A DNA stretch of 64,000 nt from an uncultured Candidatus Actinomarina sp. (GTDB lineage: Bacteria; Actinomycetota; Acidimicrobiia; Actinomarinales; Actinomarinaceae): assembly GCA_902571385.1 (NCBI GenBank), contig CACGBK010000001.1, forward strand, positions 124,001 through 188,000, read 5' to 3'. The position numbers and the translations under genes are program-made. Below are positions 26,642 through 35,827 of this stretch, piece by piece. The notes below the pieces were generated by a model that worked only from the letters and a program-made list of their open reading frames with translations, was not told the DNA's origin and searched no databases. How positions within the stretch are numbered: position 1 is the first letter of the stretch; every line of letters begins with the position of its first letter.

Positions 26642-28135
26642 TTATTTTGTGTGAGACTTAATAAACTTCTCTGCCTCATTAAATATTTTTTTCTTTCTAT
26701 CGGAATCCATCTTATCTAAGGATCTAGTTAGAAGTGAAAGCCTTGGATTAGATTCATAAAAATCTCTATTCTTTTCTGTAAATCTCCAATAAAGTCCATC
26801 TAACGTATCACACCAGTCACCTTTTTTGTAATTACTCATTTTTAGAATATAGTTTGAGCCACAAGTGTATGGTTTCGTTGACATCAAACCTCCATCAGCA
26901 TACGTTGCCATACCATAAACATTAGGGACCATAACCCAATCTGAAGAATCTATATACATCTCCATAAACCATCTGTATATTTCATCAGGGCTTATTTCAC
27001 AAAGATTCATTATGTTACTAATTACCATAAGTCGAGGAATATGATGCACGTAGCCATCACTCAAAGTAGTTTTAATGGCATCGTCCAATGGAACAATTCC
27101 TGTCTCTCCTTCGTACCATGCATCTGTTAATTTTCTTTTGTGGTTCCAATAATTCTGTTTTATTTGATAATCACCTTCTTCTTGATATATGCCCCTAATA
27201 AATTCTCTCCATCCAATAATTTGTCTTATAAATCCTTCAAGAGAATTTATTGGAACGTCATATTTGTCTGCCAGCTTGATTGATCTTTCAATAACGTAAT
27301 GAGGTGTTAAAAGGCCGATATTTATCAGTGAGCTTATACAACTGTGAAAAAGAAAATTTTCACCCTCTAACATAGCATCTTCATAAACCCCAAAATTTAA
27401 AAAACGATTTTTTATAAACTCATCAAGTTGTTTTTTTGCATCTTTTCTAGTCACTGGAAACCATAAGTTTGTCAATTCTCCAGGATGATCTTGAAAGTTT
27501 TTATTAATTACCTTTATCACATCTTCTGAATGTTTGGAATCTTTAAAATTTGGTAATGAGGGGATGATTGTATTCTTTGGAATCTTTTTTCGATTTTCTT
27601 CATCAAATGACCATTTACCTCCAATCGGTTGATCATTTTCATCCATTAAAATATTTAAGTCTCTTCTAGCTTTTTGATAAAACGATGCCATCCTATATAC
27701 TTTTTTCCCTTTTGCCATTTGAGTAAATTTTTCTCTTTCAAAAATAAACATTGGAGATTTTTGAATTTCAACTTTAATTGAATTTTCAACCATTTTCTTA
27801 TGGAATTTTCTTTCAAAAGGCTTATCTTCTAATTCAAAAACATTAATCTTATCAATTTCTTTCTTTTTAAGAAAATCAACTAGGAATTCAAAGTAGTCTT
27901 TTTTGTCCTTTCTAGCTTCAAGTTTAAAGTAATTTACTTTTATATCTTTTCCTGCAAGTTCATCGCTATATTCTCTCATGGCAGTTAAATACAGAAAAAT
28001 TTTCAGCTTATGGTGTTTAACATAAGTGCAAAGACCTAAATCTTCAGCCATAAATACATCATTGCAGCCTAAGTTTTTTAGGTATTTTGGATCAAATAAT
28101 TGATTACCTAATATAACAAAAAAATTATCCTTCAT
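26642..28135 (-). CDS. PhrB-type (6-4) photolyase/cryptochrome-related protein
   Basis: A 497-residue flavoprotein of the deoxyribodipyrimidine photolyase-related family (FeS-BCP/CryPro), which repairs (6-4) photoproducts using light. Landmarks are FVILGNQLF at the start, MASFYQKARRDLNILMD, IIGWREFIRGIY, HHIPRLMVISN, and PNVYGMATYADGGLMSTKPY. The CxxC of the classical iron-sulfur site is replaced by YKKGDWC, but other Cys remain (HSC, NLC, YTC). I use the ATG at 28135, matching the family start and lying eight bases after a TATGTT box. A longer frame to 28378 would run back through the divergent gene. Confidence 0.9.
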   Translation of the reverse strand: MKDNFFVILGNQLFDPKYLKNLGCNDVFMAEDLGLCTYVKHHKLKIFLYLTAMREYSDELAGKDIKVNYFKLEARKDKKDYFEFLVDFLKKKEIDKINVFELEDKPFERKFHKKMVENSIKVEIQKSPMFIFEREKFTQMAKGKKVYRMASFYQKARRDLNILMDENDQPIGGKWSFDEENRKKIPKNTIIPSLPNFKDSKHSEDVIKVINKNFQDHPGELTNLWFPVTRKDAKKQLDEFIKNRFLNFGVYEDAMLEGENFLFHSCISSLINIGLLTPHYVIERSIKLADKYDVPINSLEGFIRQIIGWREFIRGIYQEEGDYQIKQNYWNHKRKLTDAWYEGETGIVPLDDAIKTTLSDGYVHHIPRLMVISNIMNLCEISPDEIYRWFMEMYIDSSDWVMVPNVYGMATYADGGLMSTKPYTCGSNYILKMSNYKKGDWCDTLDGLYWRFTEKNRDFYESNPRLSLLTRSLDKMDSDRKKKIFNEAEKFIKSHTK

Positions 28136-28143
28136 GATTTCAA

Positions 28144-28173
28144 AACATAGTTTACCATTATTAGTAACAACAA
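28144..28173 (-). promoter_or_regulatory. Promoter of the photolyase gene
   Basis: TTGTTG (28173-28168) and TATGTT (28149-28144), 18 bases apart, read towards the photolyase ATG at 28135. This gives a very short or absent 5' untranslated region and excludes the longer start codons further upstream. Confidence 0.45.
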
Positions 28174-28184
28174 AATAAATCATC

Positions 28185-29315
28185 ATGGGGGTGGACAAAT
28201 TGAATTTTTCTATTCTAGAAAGTGGTTTTTTGCCAAACAAAATATCAACACTTCTCTCGAATGAGTTCGATGACGTTGAACACATTGCAAAAAATCTTCC
28301 AAAAATATTAGCAAATAACCAAATTGAGTATGAGGTATTAAATTTAGAGACAGAAAAAAATATATCAAATTTGAGCATTGATGAATTAGAAAGAGCAATG
28401 TTACTTTACTCTTACATCGGTCATGGATACATCTGGGGAGGTACAAGTATAGAAAAGGTAATTCCAAAGAACATATCAAAGACATGGTACAAAATTTCTC
28501 AAAAGTTAGATAGGCCGCCAATCCTGTCTTATGCATCTTATGCATTAAATAATTGGAAACTGCAAGATGTAAATAAACCCTTTGGCTTAGAAAACATTAG
28601 AATTCTTCAAAATTTTTTGGGAGGAATGGACGAAGACTGGTTTATTATGATTCATATTGCTATTGAGCACGAAGCAAAAGAAATACTTAATAATTTAAAA
28701 ACTTATTACCTTGATAAAAGTGAAGATCAATCATATCTAGAAAATGCACTTGTAAGCATAAAAAAAATTAATCAAATTATGAACAGAATGCCTGAAAAAT
28801 GTGATCCTTTTATCTACTACAACCGTGTAAGACCCTATATCTTTGGTTGGAAAAATAACCCTGCCACACCAAATGGTGTAATTTATGAAGGTGTTGAGGA
28901 ATACGGTGGAACCCCCCAACTTTTTAGAGGAGAAACTGGTGCCCAAAGTTCAATAGTGCCAGCCTTAGATGCTCTCCTTGGGGTAACCCACTCTAATGAC
29001 CCATTAAAAGAGTATTTAGACGAAATGAGACTTTATATGCCAAAAGAACATAGAAATTTGTTAAATGATTTAGATCAATGGTCTGAAAACAATAGAAGCA
29101 ACTCCACAACAGAAGATAGCTCAGTTGTATTATCTGACGAAATAATTAATGAAGTACATGCTTTTAGAAATAAACACTTGGAGTATGCAAGGATATATAT
29201 ACATGAACAATCACTATCTAACCAAAATAATTCAAATGTTGTTGGAACGGGAGGAACGCCTTTCATGAAATATTTAGACAAACACTTACAAGAGACAGTT
29301 CCATCGAATGATTAA
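28185..29315 (+). CDS. Indoleamine 2,3-dioxygenase family protein
   Basis: A 376-residue all-helical heme dioxygenase. Landmarks are YSYIGHGYIW, PPILSYASYALNNW (about 111-124), FRGETGAQSSIVPALDALLG (248-267), MRLYMPKEHRNLL, the likely heme ligand His331 in HAFRNKHLEYARIYI, and the GTGGT loop at 354-358 that closes over the substrate. The family opens the indole ring of tryptophan to N-formylkynurenine. The start is uncertain: ATG 28185, or TTG 28200 behind GGGGGTGG. The gene overlaps alanine dehydrogenase by eight bases, an arrangement that fits tryptophan catabolism through kynurenine and alanine. Confidence 0.87.
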   Translation: MGVDKLNFSILESGFLPNKISTLLSNEFDDVEHIAKNLPKILANNQIEYEVLNLETEKNISNLSIDELERAMLLYSYIGHGYIWGGTSIEKVIPKNISKTWYKISQKLDRPPILSYASYALNNWKLQDVNKPFGLENIRILQNFLGGMDEDWFIMIHIAIEHEAKEILNNLKTYYLDKSEDQSYLENALVSIKKINQIMNRMPEKCDPFIYYNRVRPYIFGWKNNPATPNGVIYEGVEEYGGTPQLFRGETGAQSSIVPALDALLGVTHSNDPLKEYLDEMRLYMPKEHRNLLNDLDQWSENNRSNSTTEDSSVVLSDEIINEVHAFRNKHLEYARIYIHEQSLSNQNNSNVVGTGGTPFMKYLDKHLQETVPSND

Positions 29316-30411
29316 AAAACTTGGAGTGCCAAAAGAAGTAAAACAAGATGAAGGAAGGGTAGCATTAATACCCAAACACTTAATCCAATTCACGGGTCTT
29401 GCAGATATATTTGTGGAGTCGGGTGCGGGCCAAGGTTCTGGATTTTCAGATAAAGATTATGAATCTTCGGGTGCAAAAATATTGGGATCTGCTGAAGAGT
29501 TATATGAATCTTCCGAAATAATTTGTAAGGTAAAAGAACCACAAGAACAAGAGTTTAATCTTTTGAAACCATCACATGTTTTATTTGGATACTTACACTT
29601 AGCCTCTAATTTATCAATGACAAAAAGGCTTCTAGAAAAAAAGTTAACGGGTATTGCTACTGAAATGATTATGGATGGAAATCAGTATCCTCTCTTGATA
29701 CCTATGTCTAAAATAGCTGGAAACCTAGCAATTCAAAAAGGAATGCAATTCTTGGAATATTCTTCACAAGGCAAAGGGCTATTATTACCTTCAATTTCAG
29801 ACGAGAGTAATTCAAAGGTAGTTGTTATTGGCTGTGGTGAAGTAGGTAGAGCCTCAATTGATAAATCTATTCAAATTGGAGCTTCTGTTGTTGCAATAGA
29901 TTTAAATGAAGAAATTTTGACAGAATTAAAAAATAAATATCAAGACAAAATAACAACAATAATTGGTGGGAGTGAAGAAGCAAAAAATGAAGTTAGATCG
30001 GCAGATCTTGTTGTAGGAGCTGTACTATTGCCAGGAAGAAAGCCCCCTGTTGTAATTACCGAAGAAGACATAGACCAAATGGAAAAAGGCACAGTAATCA
30101 TAGATGTTGCAATTGATCAAGGGGGGTGTGTTGAAAATGTAAAACCAAATACACACAGTGAACCATTTGAAATAAGAAACGGGGTAATAATTTCAGCGAT
30201 TGCAAATTTGCCAGGGGCAGTTCCAAAAACATCCTCAATAGAACTTTCTACAATTTTGCAAAATTACATTGATGATTTGCTTATTGAGGATTGGTTTGAA
30301 AAATATAAAAGTAATCCAAATTTAAGACCTTCTTTGCAGATACATAATGGAATGTTGTTATCCGTTGAGGTTGGTGACAGCTTGAGCTTGCCAGTAACTA
30401 AGCTAGTTTAG
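29308..30411 (+). CDS. ald: Alanine dehydrogenase
   Basis: A 367-residue NAD-dependent enzyme interconverting alanine with pyruvate and ammonia. Visible are KEVKQDEGRVALIP at the N-terminus, the substrate residues in CKVKEPQ (Lys near 74) and YLHLA (His near 95), the Rossmann motif VVIGCGEVGRAS, and VGAVLLPGRKPPVVI with DVAIDQGG. It overlaps the IDO gene, so the two are translationally coupled. In the kynurenine route, kynureninase releases alanine, which this enzyme could convert to pyruvate. That link is inference. Its 3' end overlaps leuD by 14 bases on the other strand. Confidence 0.95.
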   Translation: MIKKLGVPKEVKQDEGRVALIPKHLIQFTGLADIFVESGAGQGSGFSDKDYESSGAKILGSAEELYESSEIICKVKEPQEQEFNLLKPSHVLFGYLHLASNLSMTKRLLEKKLTGIATEMIMDGNQYPLLIPMSKIAGNLAIQKGMQFLEYSSQGKGLLLPSISDESNSKVVVIGCGEVGRASIDKSIQIGASVVAIDLNEEILTELKNKYQDKITTIIGGSEEAKNEVRSADLVVGAVLLPGRKPPVVITEEDIDQMEKGTVIIDVAIDQGGCVENVKPNTHSEPFEIRNGVIISAIANLPGAVPKTSSIELSTILQNYIDDLLIEDWFEKYKSNPNLRPSLQIHNGMLLSVEVGDSLSLPVTKLV

Positions 30412-30985
30412 GTTTCCAATTTTTTCTTGATTCATTAAAGTTTTCAATATCACTCATATAATCAAGGGTAATATCAATTTTATCTAGTCCTTCCAAAATT
30501 CTTTTTTGCGAGAAGTCATCCAAATCAAACATAAATTCAATTTCCTCACATTTAACAGATTTGTTTTCAACTGATATCTGTATATTTGTGCTTGGATCTT
30601 TCTCAATTTTTTCAAAGAGACCCTCAACATTTTGTAAAGATGCTTCAATTGGTAAAAGTCCTATATTTATCGAATTTAATTTAAATATATCTGCAAATTT
30701 GGTTGAAATGATTGCATCGAATCCCCAATCTTGTAGGCCCCAAGGAGCATGTTCTCGTGATGAACCAGTTCCAAAATTATCTCCTGCTACTAAAACTTTT
30801 GATCCTTGATATTCTTTTTTGTTAAGTGAAAAATCTGGATCCTTTTTCCAATCAAAAAATAAAAACTCACCATAGCCCGATCTTTCAACCCGCTTAAGAA
30901 ATTGTTTTGGCATAATTTGATCTGTATCAACATTAGACATATTTAAAGGAAGCATTGTTGAACTTATATCATTTATTTTTTTCAT
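30398..30985 (-). CDS. leuD: 3-isopropylmalate dehydratase small subunit
   Basis: A 195-residue swivel-domain subunit of isopropylmalate isomerase in leucine synthesis. It carries NVDTDQIMPKQFLKR near the N-terminus and the signature VLVAGDNFGTGSSREHAPWGLQDWGF. I place the start at the ATG at 30985 (MKKINDISS), with GAGA upstream and the leuC stop at 30987. A longer frame reaches into leuC. Works with LeuC. Confidence 0.95.
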   Translation of the reverse strand: MKKINDISSTMLPLNMSNVDTDQIMPKQFLKRVERSGYGEFLFFDWKKDPDFSLNKKEYQGSKVLVAGDNFGTGSSREHAPWGLQDWGFDAIISTKFADIFKLNSINIGLLPIEASLQNVEGLFEKIEKDPSTNIQISVENKSVKCEEIEFMFDLDDFSQKRILEGLDKIDITLDYMSDIENFNESRKNWKPKLA

Positions 30986-30986
30986 T

Positions 30987-32384
30987 TTAAAGATCTCTAA
31001 TGTCAACAAATTTTCCATGCAGTGCAGCTGCAGCTGCCATTTTTGGACTTACTAAATGAGTTCTTCCTCCGGCACCCTGTCTTCCCTCGTAGTTTCGATT
31101 TGATGTTGATGCACATCTTTCTCCTGGACTTAATATATCTGGATTCATACCAAGACACATAGAGCATCCTGCCTCACGCCAATCAAATCCTGCTTCAATA
31201 AAAATTTTGTCCAAACCTTCTTCCTCTGCTTGATTTTTAACAAGGGTGGAACCAGGTACAACCATTGCGCCTACAGTTTTTGCAACTTTTTTTCCTTTTA
31301 CTATTTGAGCAGCTTCTCTTAAATCTTCAATACGACCGTTTGTACAACTACCAATGAACACTCTATCCAAATTAATTTCGTTTATTTTTTCTCCAGCTTG
31401 CAAATCCATATATTCCAGAGCTCTACTTGCTGCCTCTTTATCAGATTCATCTTTAAAATCTTCAGGATATGGGATAGTATCATTTACAAAAATTACTTGT
31501 GAAGGATTTGTACCCCAGGAAATAGAGGGTTCAAGATCACTAGCATTTATAGTTACGACCTTATCAAACACTGCATCATTATCAGAATAAAGATCACTCC
31601 ACTCTCTAATGGCATCATCCCAATCTTTGTTTTTTGGAGCAAAATTTTTATCTTTTAAATAATTAAAAGTTGTTTCATCAGGTGCAATCATTCCTGCTCT
31701 TGCACCGCCTTCTATTGACATGTTACAAATAGTCATTCTATTTTCCATGCTCATATTTTTTATTACGTCACCAACGTATTCAATAACATGTCCAGCTCCA
31801 CCACCCGTACCAATTTTTCTAATAATTCCTAATATTATATCTTTTGGCCCTACACCATCAGAGACATCTCCAACGACTTCAACTTTCATCGTTTTTGGCT
31901 TTGCCATTGCTAAGGTTTGAGTAGCAAGAACATGTTCAACTTCAGACGTCCCAATGCCAAACGCTAGCGCTCCAAATGCACCATGAGTAGCCGTATGACT
32001 GTCCCCACATACAATTGTCATTCCAGGCTGTGTTATACCTTGCTCAGGTCCGATTACATGAACGATACCCTGACGGGGATCGTTTATTCCAAACAATGTA
32101 ACACCGAACTCCTCACAATTATTTTCTAACGCATCAATTTGTATTTTTGATAAGGGATCTTTTATACCAAGTAATCTATTTGAAGTTGGTACACCATGGT
32201 CAACTGTTGCAAGAGTTAATTCAGGATACTTTACTTTCCTTCCGGCTATTCTCAGACTATCAAAAGCTTGGGGAGAGGTGACTTCATGTACGAGATGCAA
32301 ATCTACAAATATCAAATTTGTATTTTTGTCTATCGAAGCTACAAGGTGGTTATCCCAAATTTTTTCAAATAATGTTTTTCCCAT
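30987..32384 (-). CDS. leuC: 3-isopropylmalate dehydratase large subunit
   Basis: A 465-residue aconitase-superfamily subunit. The [4Fe-4S] ligands are visible as Cys in GSCTNGR and the [10 protein letters not shown] pair; the N-terminal [16 protein letters not shown] and the [30 protein letters not shown] segments are typical. Isomerises 2- to 3-isopropylmalate. The rest of leucine synthesis (leuA, leuB) lies outside the window. Upstream, a perfect TATAAT precedes the ATG by 11 bases. Confidence 0.97.
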   Translation of the reverse strand: MGKTLFEKIWDNHLVASIDKNTNLIFVDLHLVHEVTSPQAFDSLRIAGRKVKYPELTLATVDHGVPTSNRLLGIKDPLSKIQIDALENNCEEFGVTLFGINDPRQGIVHVIGPEQGITQPGMTIVCGDSHTATHGAFGALAFGIGTSEVEHVLATQTLAMAKPKTMKVEVVGDVSDGVGPKDIILGIIRKIGTGGGAGHVIEYVGDVIKNMSMENRMTICNMSIEGGARAGMIAPDETTFNYLKDKNFAPKNKDWDDAIREWSDLYSDNDAVFDKVVTINASDLEPSISWGTNPSQVIFVNDTIPYPEDFKDESDKEAASRALEYMDLQAGEKINEINLDRVFIGSCTNGRIEDLREAAQIVKGKKVAKTVGAMVVPGSTLVKNQAEEEGLDKIFIEAGFDWREAGCSMCLGMNPDILSPGERCASTSNRNYEGRQGAGGRTHLVSPKMAAAAALHGKFVDIRDL

Positions 32385-32395
32385 ATTATTAACAA

Positions 32396-32401
32396 ATTAT
32401 A
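32396..32401 (-). promoter_or_regulatory. -10 box of the leuCD operon
   Basis: TATAAT on the minus strand, 11 bases before the leuC ATG, would give a 5' untranslated region of about five bases. No good -35 and no leader peptide or terminator is visible, so there is no sign of leucine attenuation here. Confidence 0.45.
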
Positions 32402-32465
32402 TTATTTTTCTACTTTAAGTTTTAATCATTATCATTTATTCACTTCTCATTTAAACTAGACGATC

Positions 32466-33692
32466 ATGGAAACAATTATTGAAAAATTTTTAGAAATAGC
32501 AATAATTTTAGTTGCTGCAAAATTTGGCGCTGAGTTAATGAGAAGAATAAATCAACCAGCAGTTATCGGAGAGCTAGTGGCTGGAATCATTATTGGATAT
32601 TACGGTCTGGGATTGTTACCACATTTTGAAAAGGGCGATGTAATTTCTACTCTTGCCGAAATTGGAGTAGTTCTTTTATTATTTGAAGTTGGATTAGAAA
32701 CTAACTTAGAAGAGTTTGTAGAGCTTGGATCAACCTCAATAATCGTTGCACTAATAGGTGTTGTTGCCCCATTTGCACTTGGTTTTGGATCAATTTATGC
32801 ACTCGGCTTGGGTGGAGTCAATCAATTTGAAGTTGCTCTATTTGTTGGGGCTGCCATGACAGCAACATCTGTTGGAATCACCGCAAGAGTATTTGGGGAT
32901 TTGGGTGCCCTTAAAACAAAAGAAGCTAAAACAATTATTGGAGCAGCAGTTGTTGATGATATTTTAGGATTATTAATTCTGACTGTTGTTGCCGGACTTC
33001 TTACTAGTTCAGGAGATTTTGCCCTTATTGATCTAGCAATTATTAGCGGCAAGGCCATAGGATTTTTAATTGCAGTCGTAGTCATTGGTAGAAAAATTTC
33101 TCCAATAGTTTTTAACTTCTTAGTAAAAATCCCCTCTCCAGGTACATTTGTAACTGGAAGCTTTATTTTTGCAATGTTATTAGGTGCTGCTGCTCACTTT
33201 GTTGGGTTACATCCAATTGTTGGAGCTTTTGCTGGAGGAGTAATCGCCGCAGAATCTAAAATGACACACAGGATTAGGGAAGAAATGAAGCCTTTGAACT
33301 TCTTGTTAGTTCCAATATTTTTTGTTTATATTGGTTCGGAAGTAAACATTCAGACATTGGCTTCATTGGAAATTTTTCTATATGGAATGTTGGTCAGTTT
33401 ATTAGCATTTGTAGGGAAGTATGTTTCAGCCCTAGGTGCCATGGGTAAAGGATTCAATACTTCTTTGATTGGAATTGGGATGTCACCAAGAGGCGAAGTA
33501 GGTCTTATTTTTGTCGCTGTTGCTACAACAACATTATCTTCAATAATCACTGAAGATATTATCTCCATAATTATTTGGATGGTCATAGTCACAACTGTAA
33601 TTGCACCAATATTGTTAAATAGAATTTTACAAAAAGTTCCAATTTCCGAAAGAGATGATGATGAAAGATTTGAAACACCTGTTGTAGAATGA
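32466..33692 (+). CDS. Cation:proton antiporter, CPA2 family
   Basis: A 408-residue protein with about 12 to 13 hydrophobic helices. It begins ILVAAKFGAELMRRINQPAVIGELVAGIIIG, the usual CPA2 opening, and carries LLFEVGLETNLEEF, ATSVGITARVFGDL, and the ion-site VVDDILGLLIL with the Asp pair. It lacks a C-terminal TrkA/RCK nucleotide-binding domain, so it resembles Na+/H+ rather than ligand-gated K+/H+ antiporters. It probably exports Na+ or K+ against protons. A TANNNT box (TAAACT) lies eight bases before the ATG. Confidence 0.9.
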   Translation: METIIEKFLEIAIILVAAKFGAELMRRINQPAVIGELVAGIIIGYYGLGLLPHFEKGDVISTLAEIGVVLLLFEVGLETNLEEFVELGSTSIIVALIGVVAPFALGFGSIYALGLGGVNQFEVALFVGAAMTATSVGITARVFGDLGALKTKEAKTIIGAAVVDDILGLLILTVVAGLLTSSGDFALIDLAIISGKAIGFLIAVVVIGRKISPIVFNFLVKIPSPGTFVTGSFIFAMLLGAAAHFVGLHPIVGAFAGGVIAAESKMTHRIREEMKPLNFLLVPIFFVYIGSEVNIQTLASLEIFLYGMLVSLLAFVGKYVSALGAMGKGFNTSLIGIGMSPRGEVGLIFVAVATTTLSSIITEDIISIIIWMVIVTTVIAPILLNRILQKVPISERDDDERFETPVVE

Positions 33693-33751
33693 CAAACAAA
33701 AAGAATTAATCTAATTAATATATATTTATTCAATAATTTGGGGGAAAACAA

Positions 33752-35797
33752 ATGCTTTTAAACTATCAAGGATCTATAGTTGCGGCAATTATGGGCTTGC
33801 TTTTGGCAGCTTATTTTGCAAATAGAATATTGTCTATAAATGTTTCTGATGAAAAAGTTAGTAATCTTTCCGATGCAATCAGAAAAGGATCCATGGCATT
33901 CTTGAAAAGACAATATTCTTGGATAAGTATTTTTGTCATAGTTTTAGCTATTTTAATCCCAACTCTTACTGATCTCGGAGTTTGGGGATCTGTATCTTTC
34001 ATTGGTGGTGCATTATTTTCATCGTTAGCTGGATTTATTGGAATGAGAATAGCAACTGCAGCTAATGGAAGAACAACAGAAGCTGCAAGAGATGGAGGAA
34101 CCCTAAAGGCTTTACCAGTCGCATTCAGAGGTGGAGCGGTGATGGGTTTTTCGGTTGCTGGCTTAGGTTTGTTGGGAGTAGGTCTTGGATATTGGATTTT
34201 TGTTGACCTATTGGAACTTGAAAATGCTTATGATATTTTGGCCGCAATCGGTTTAGGCGGTTCTTCGATTGCTCTTTTTGCAAGAGTTGGAGGAGGAATT
34301 TACACAAAAGCTGCTGATGTTGGAGCTGATTTAGTCGGAAAAGTAGAGGCCGGAATTCCAGAAGACGATCCTAGAAATCCTGCAACTATTGCTGATAACG
34401 TTGGTGACAATGTTGGAGATGTAGCTGGTATGGGTGCAGACTTATTTGAGAGCTATGTTGGGTCACTAGTTGCACCATTAGCTTATGCTGCAATAGTGTT
34501 TTCTAATTCAGAGACATTGCCTTCGCTATTATTTTTTCCACTTGCTGTTGGCACTATTGGAATGCTAGCTTCAATCGTTTCCTCATTTCTTGTAGTACCA
34601 AAAGAGGGAAAACTTGCACAAGCTTTACATAGAGGGACTTATTCAGCGGCAGCTTTAACCGCTATAGGAGTTTTCTTTCTTTCCAACACAATGTTTTCGG
34701 ATTACTCTGAAAACCCAATCGGCCTTTTTTTCTCGGTAATAATTGGTTTATTAGTAGGAATAACTGTAGGTCAAATTTCAGAATGGTTTACATCAGATCA
34801 TCACTCAATTGTTAAAAACATTGCTGATCAAGCAAAGACGGGACCGGCCACTCTTGTACTTTCAGGAATATCAGAAGGTATGAGATCTGCAGCTTTCTCA
34901 GTAATTGTTGTTGTTTTTGGAGTTTTTGGAGCTTATACAGCAGGAGATTGGGCTTTAGGTGATGGTGGTGGAATATACGGAGTTGCAGTTGCAGCTATTG
35001 GAGTTTTAGCAACATTGGGTATCACCGTAGCAGTGGATGCTTACGGACCTATTGCAGACAATGCAGGAGGTATAGCAGAAATGGCCCATTTGGATCCTGA
35101 AGTAAGAAAAGCCACAGATGAATTAGATTCTCTAGGAAACACAACCGCAGCTATCGCAAAAGGGTTTGCAATTGGATCAGCTGCTGTAACAGCTCTAGCT
35201 TTATTTTCTGCATTTGTACAAAGTGCAGGATTGGCTGAATCTGGATTAAACATTACAAAAGTAGAAGTTACTCTTGGATTGTTTCTAGGTGGGATGTTCC
35301 CATTTTTGTTTGCAGCAATGACAATAAATGCTGTAGGAAGAGCTGCCTTTAAAATGATTGAAGAGGTAAGAAGGCAATTTAGAGAAATACCTGGATTAAG
35401 AGAAGGTAAAGAGGGTGTCGTTCCTGAATATGAAGAGTGTGTAGACATTGCTACCACAGCGGCATTAAGGGAAATGCTGCTTCCAGGCGGATTAGCAATT
35501 GTTCTACCTCTAGTAATCGGGTTTTGGAATAAAGAAGCCTTAGGTGGTTTTTTAGCTGGTGCTCTCGTAACTGGATTTTTGCTTGCGATATTTATGGCTA
35601 ACTCCGGTGGCGCTTGGGACAATGCAAAAAAATATATTGAAGCAGGTGGCGGTGCTGGTAAGGGATCTGAAGAACATAAGGCAGCTGTTATAGGGGATAC
35701 CATTGGAGATCCATTCAAAGATACCTCAGGACCGGCAATGAATATCGTTATTAAAGTCATGACAATAGTAAGTCTTATATTTGCATCAGCTTTTTGA
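33752..35797 (+). CDS. hppA: Membrane-bound pyrophosphatase (ion pump)
   Basis: A 681-residue, 16-helix pump that couples PPi hydrolysis to H+ (or Na+) export. The catalytic loops are complete: GGGIYTKAADVGADLVGKVE, DNVGDNVGDVAGMGADLFESY, DAYGPIADNAGGIAEM, and the C-terminal GDTIGDPFKDTSGPAMNI. In the segment GNTTAAIAKG the first of the two Ala marks the K+-dependent class (Lys in the K+-independent class), while the residue before Lys-Gly is Ala and not the usual Gly or Thr. GGGGG lies before the ATG. It recovers energy from biosynthetic PPi, useful in an oligotroph. H+ versus Na+ specificity is not decided. Confidence 0.97.
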   Translation: MLLNYQGSIVAAIMGLLLAAYFANRILSINVSDEKVSNLSDAIRKGSMAFLKRQYSWISIFVIVLAILIPTLTDLGVWGSVSFIGGALFSSLAGFIGMRIATAANGRTTEAARDGGTLKALPVAFRGGAVMGFSVAGLGLLGVGLGYWIFVDLLELENAYDILAAIGLGGSSIALFARVGGGIYTKAADVGADLVGKVEAGIPEDDPRNPATIADNVGDNVGDVAGMGADLFESYVGSLVAPLAYAAIVFSNSETLPSLLFFPLAVGTIGMLASIVSSFLVVPKEGKLAQALHRGTYSAAALTAIGVFFLSNTMFSDYSENPIGLFFSVIIGLLVGITVGQISEWFTSDHHSIVKNIADQAKTGPATLVLSGISEGMRSAAFSVIVVVFGVFGAYTAGDWALGDGGGIYGVAVAAIGVLATLGITVAVDAYGPIADNAGGIAEMAHLDPEVRKATDELDSLGNTTAAIAKGFAIGSAAVTALALFSAFVQSAGLAESGLNITKVEVTLGLFLGGMFPFLFAAMTINAVGRAAFKMIEEVRRQFREIPGLREGKEGVVPEYEECVDIATTAALREMLLPGGLAIVLPLVIGFWNKEALGGFLAGALVTGFLLAIFMANSGGAWDNAKKYIEAGGGAGKGSEEHKAAVIGDTIGDPFKDTSGPAMNIVIKVMTIVSLIFASAF

Positions 35798-35827
35798 TAA
35801 TATATTTAAACACATAAATTTCAACAA

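Noticed and set aside
28136-28378. Longer photolyase with 81 additional N-terminal residues
   Set aside because: The extension lies over the dioxygenase gene and its promoter region, and the family begins at the FVILGNQLF strand.
30986-31018. Longer LeuD start inside leuC
   Set aside because: The extra residues overlap the leuC end and do not resemble LeuD. The ATG at 30985 is the family start.
33350-33751. A 133-codon minus-strand frame at the end of the antiporter gene
   Set aside because: It lies antisense to well-conserved antiporter sequence, has no ribosome-binding site and no family features.
35041-35760. A 239-codon open frame on the minus strand within hppA
   Set aside because: It mirrors the highly conserved pyrophosphatase frame and encodes a low-complexity, Pro/Ser/Ala-rich product with no recognisable domain. 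It is a shadow frame.
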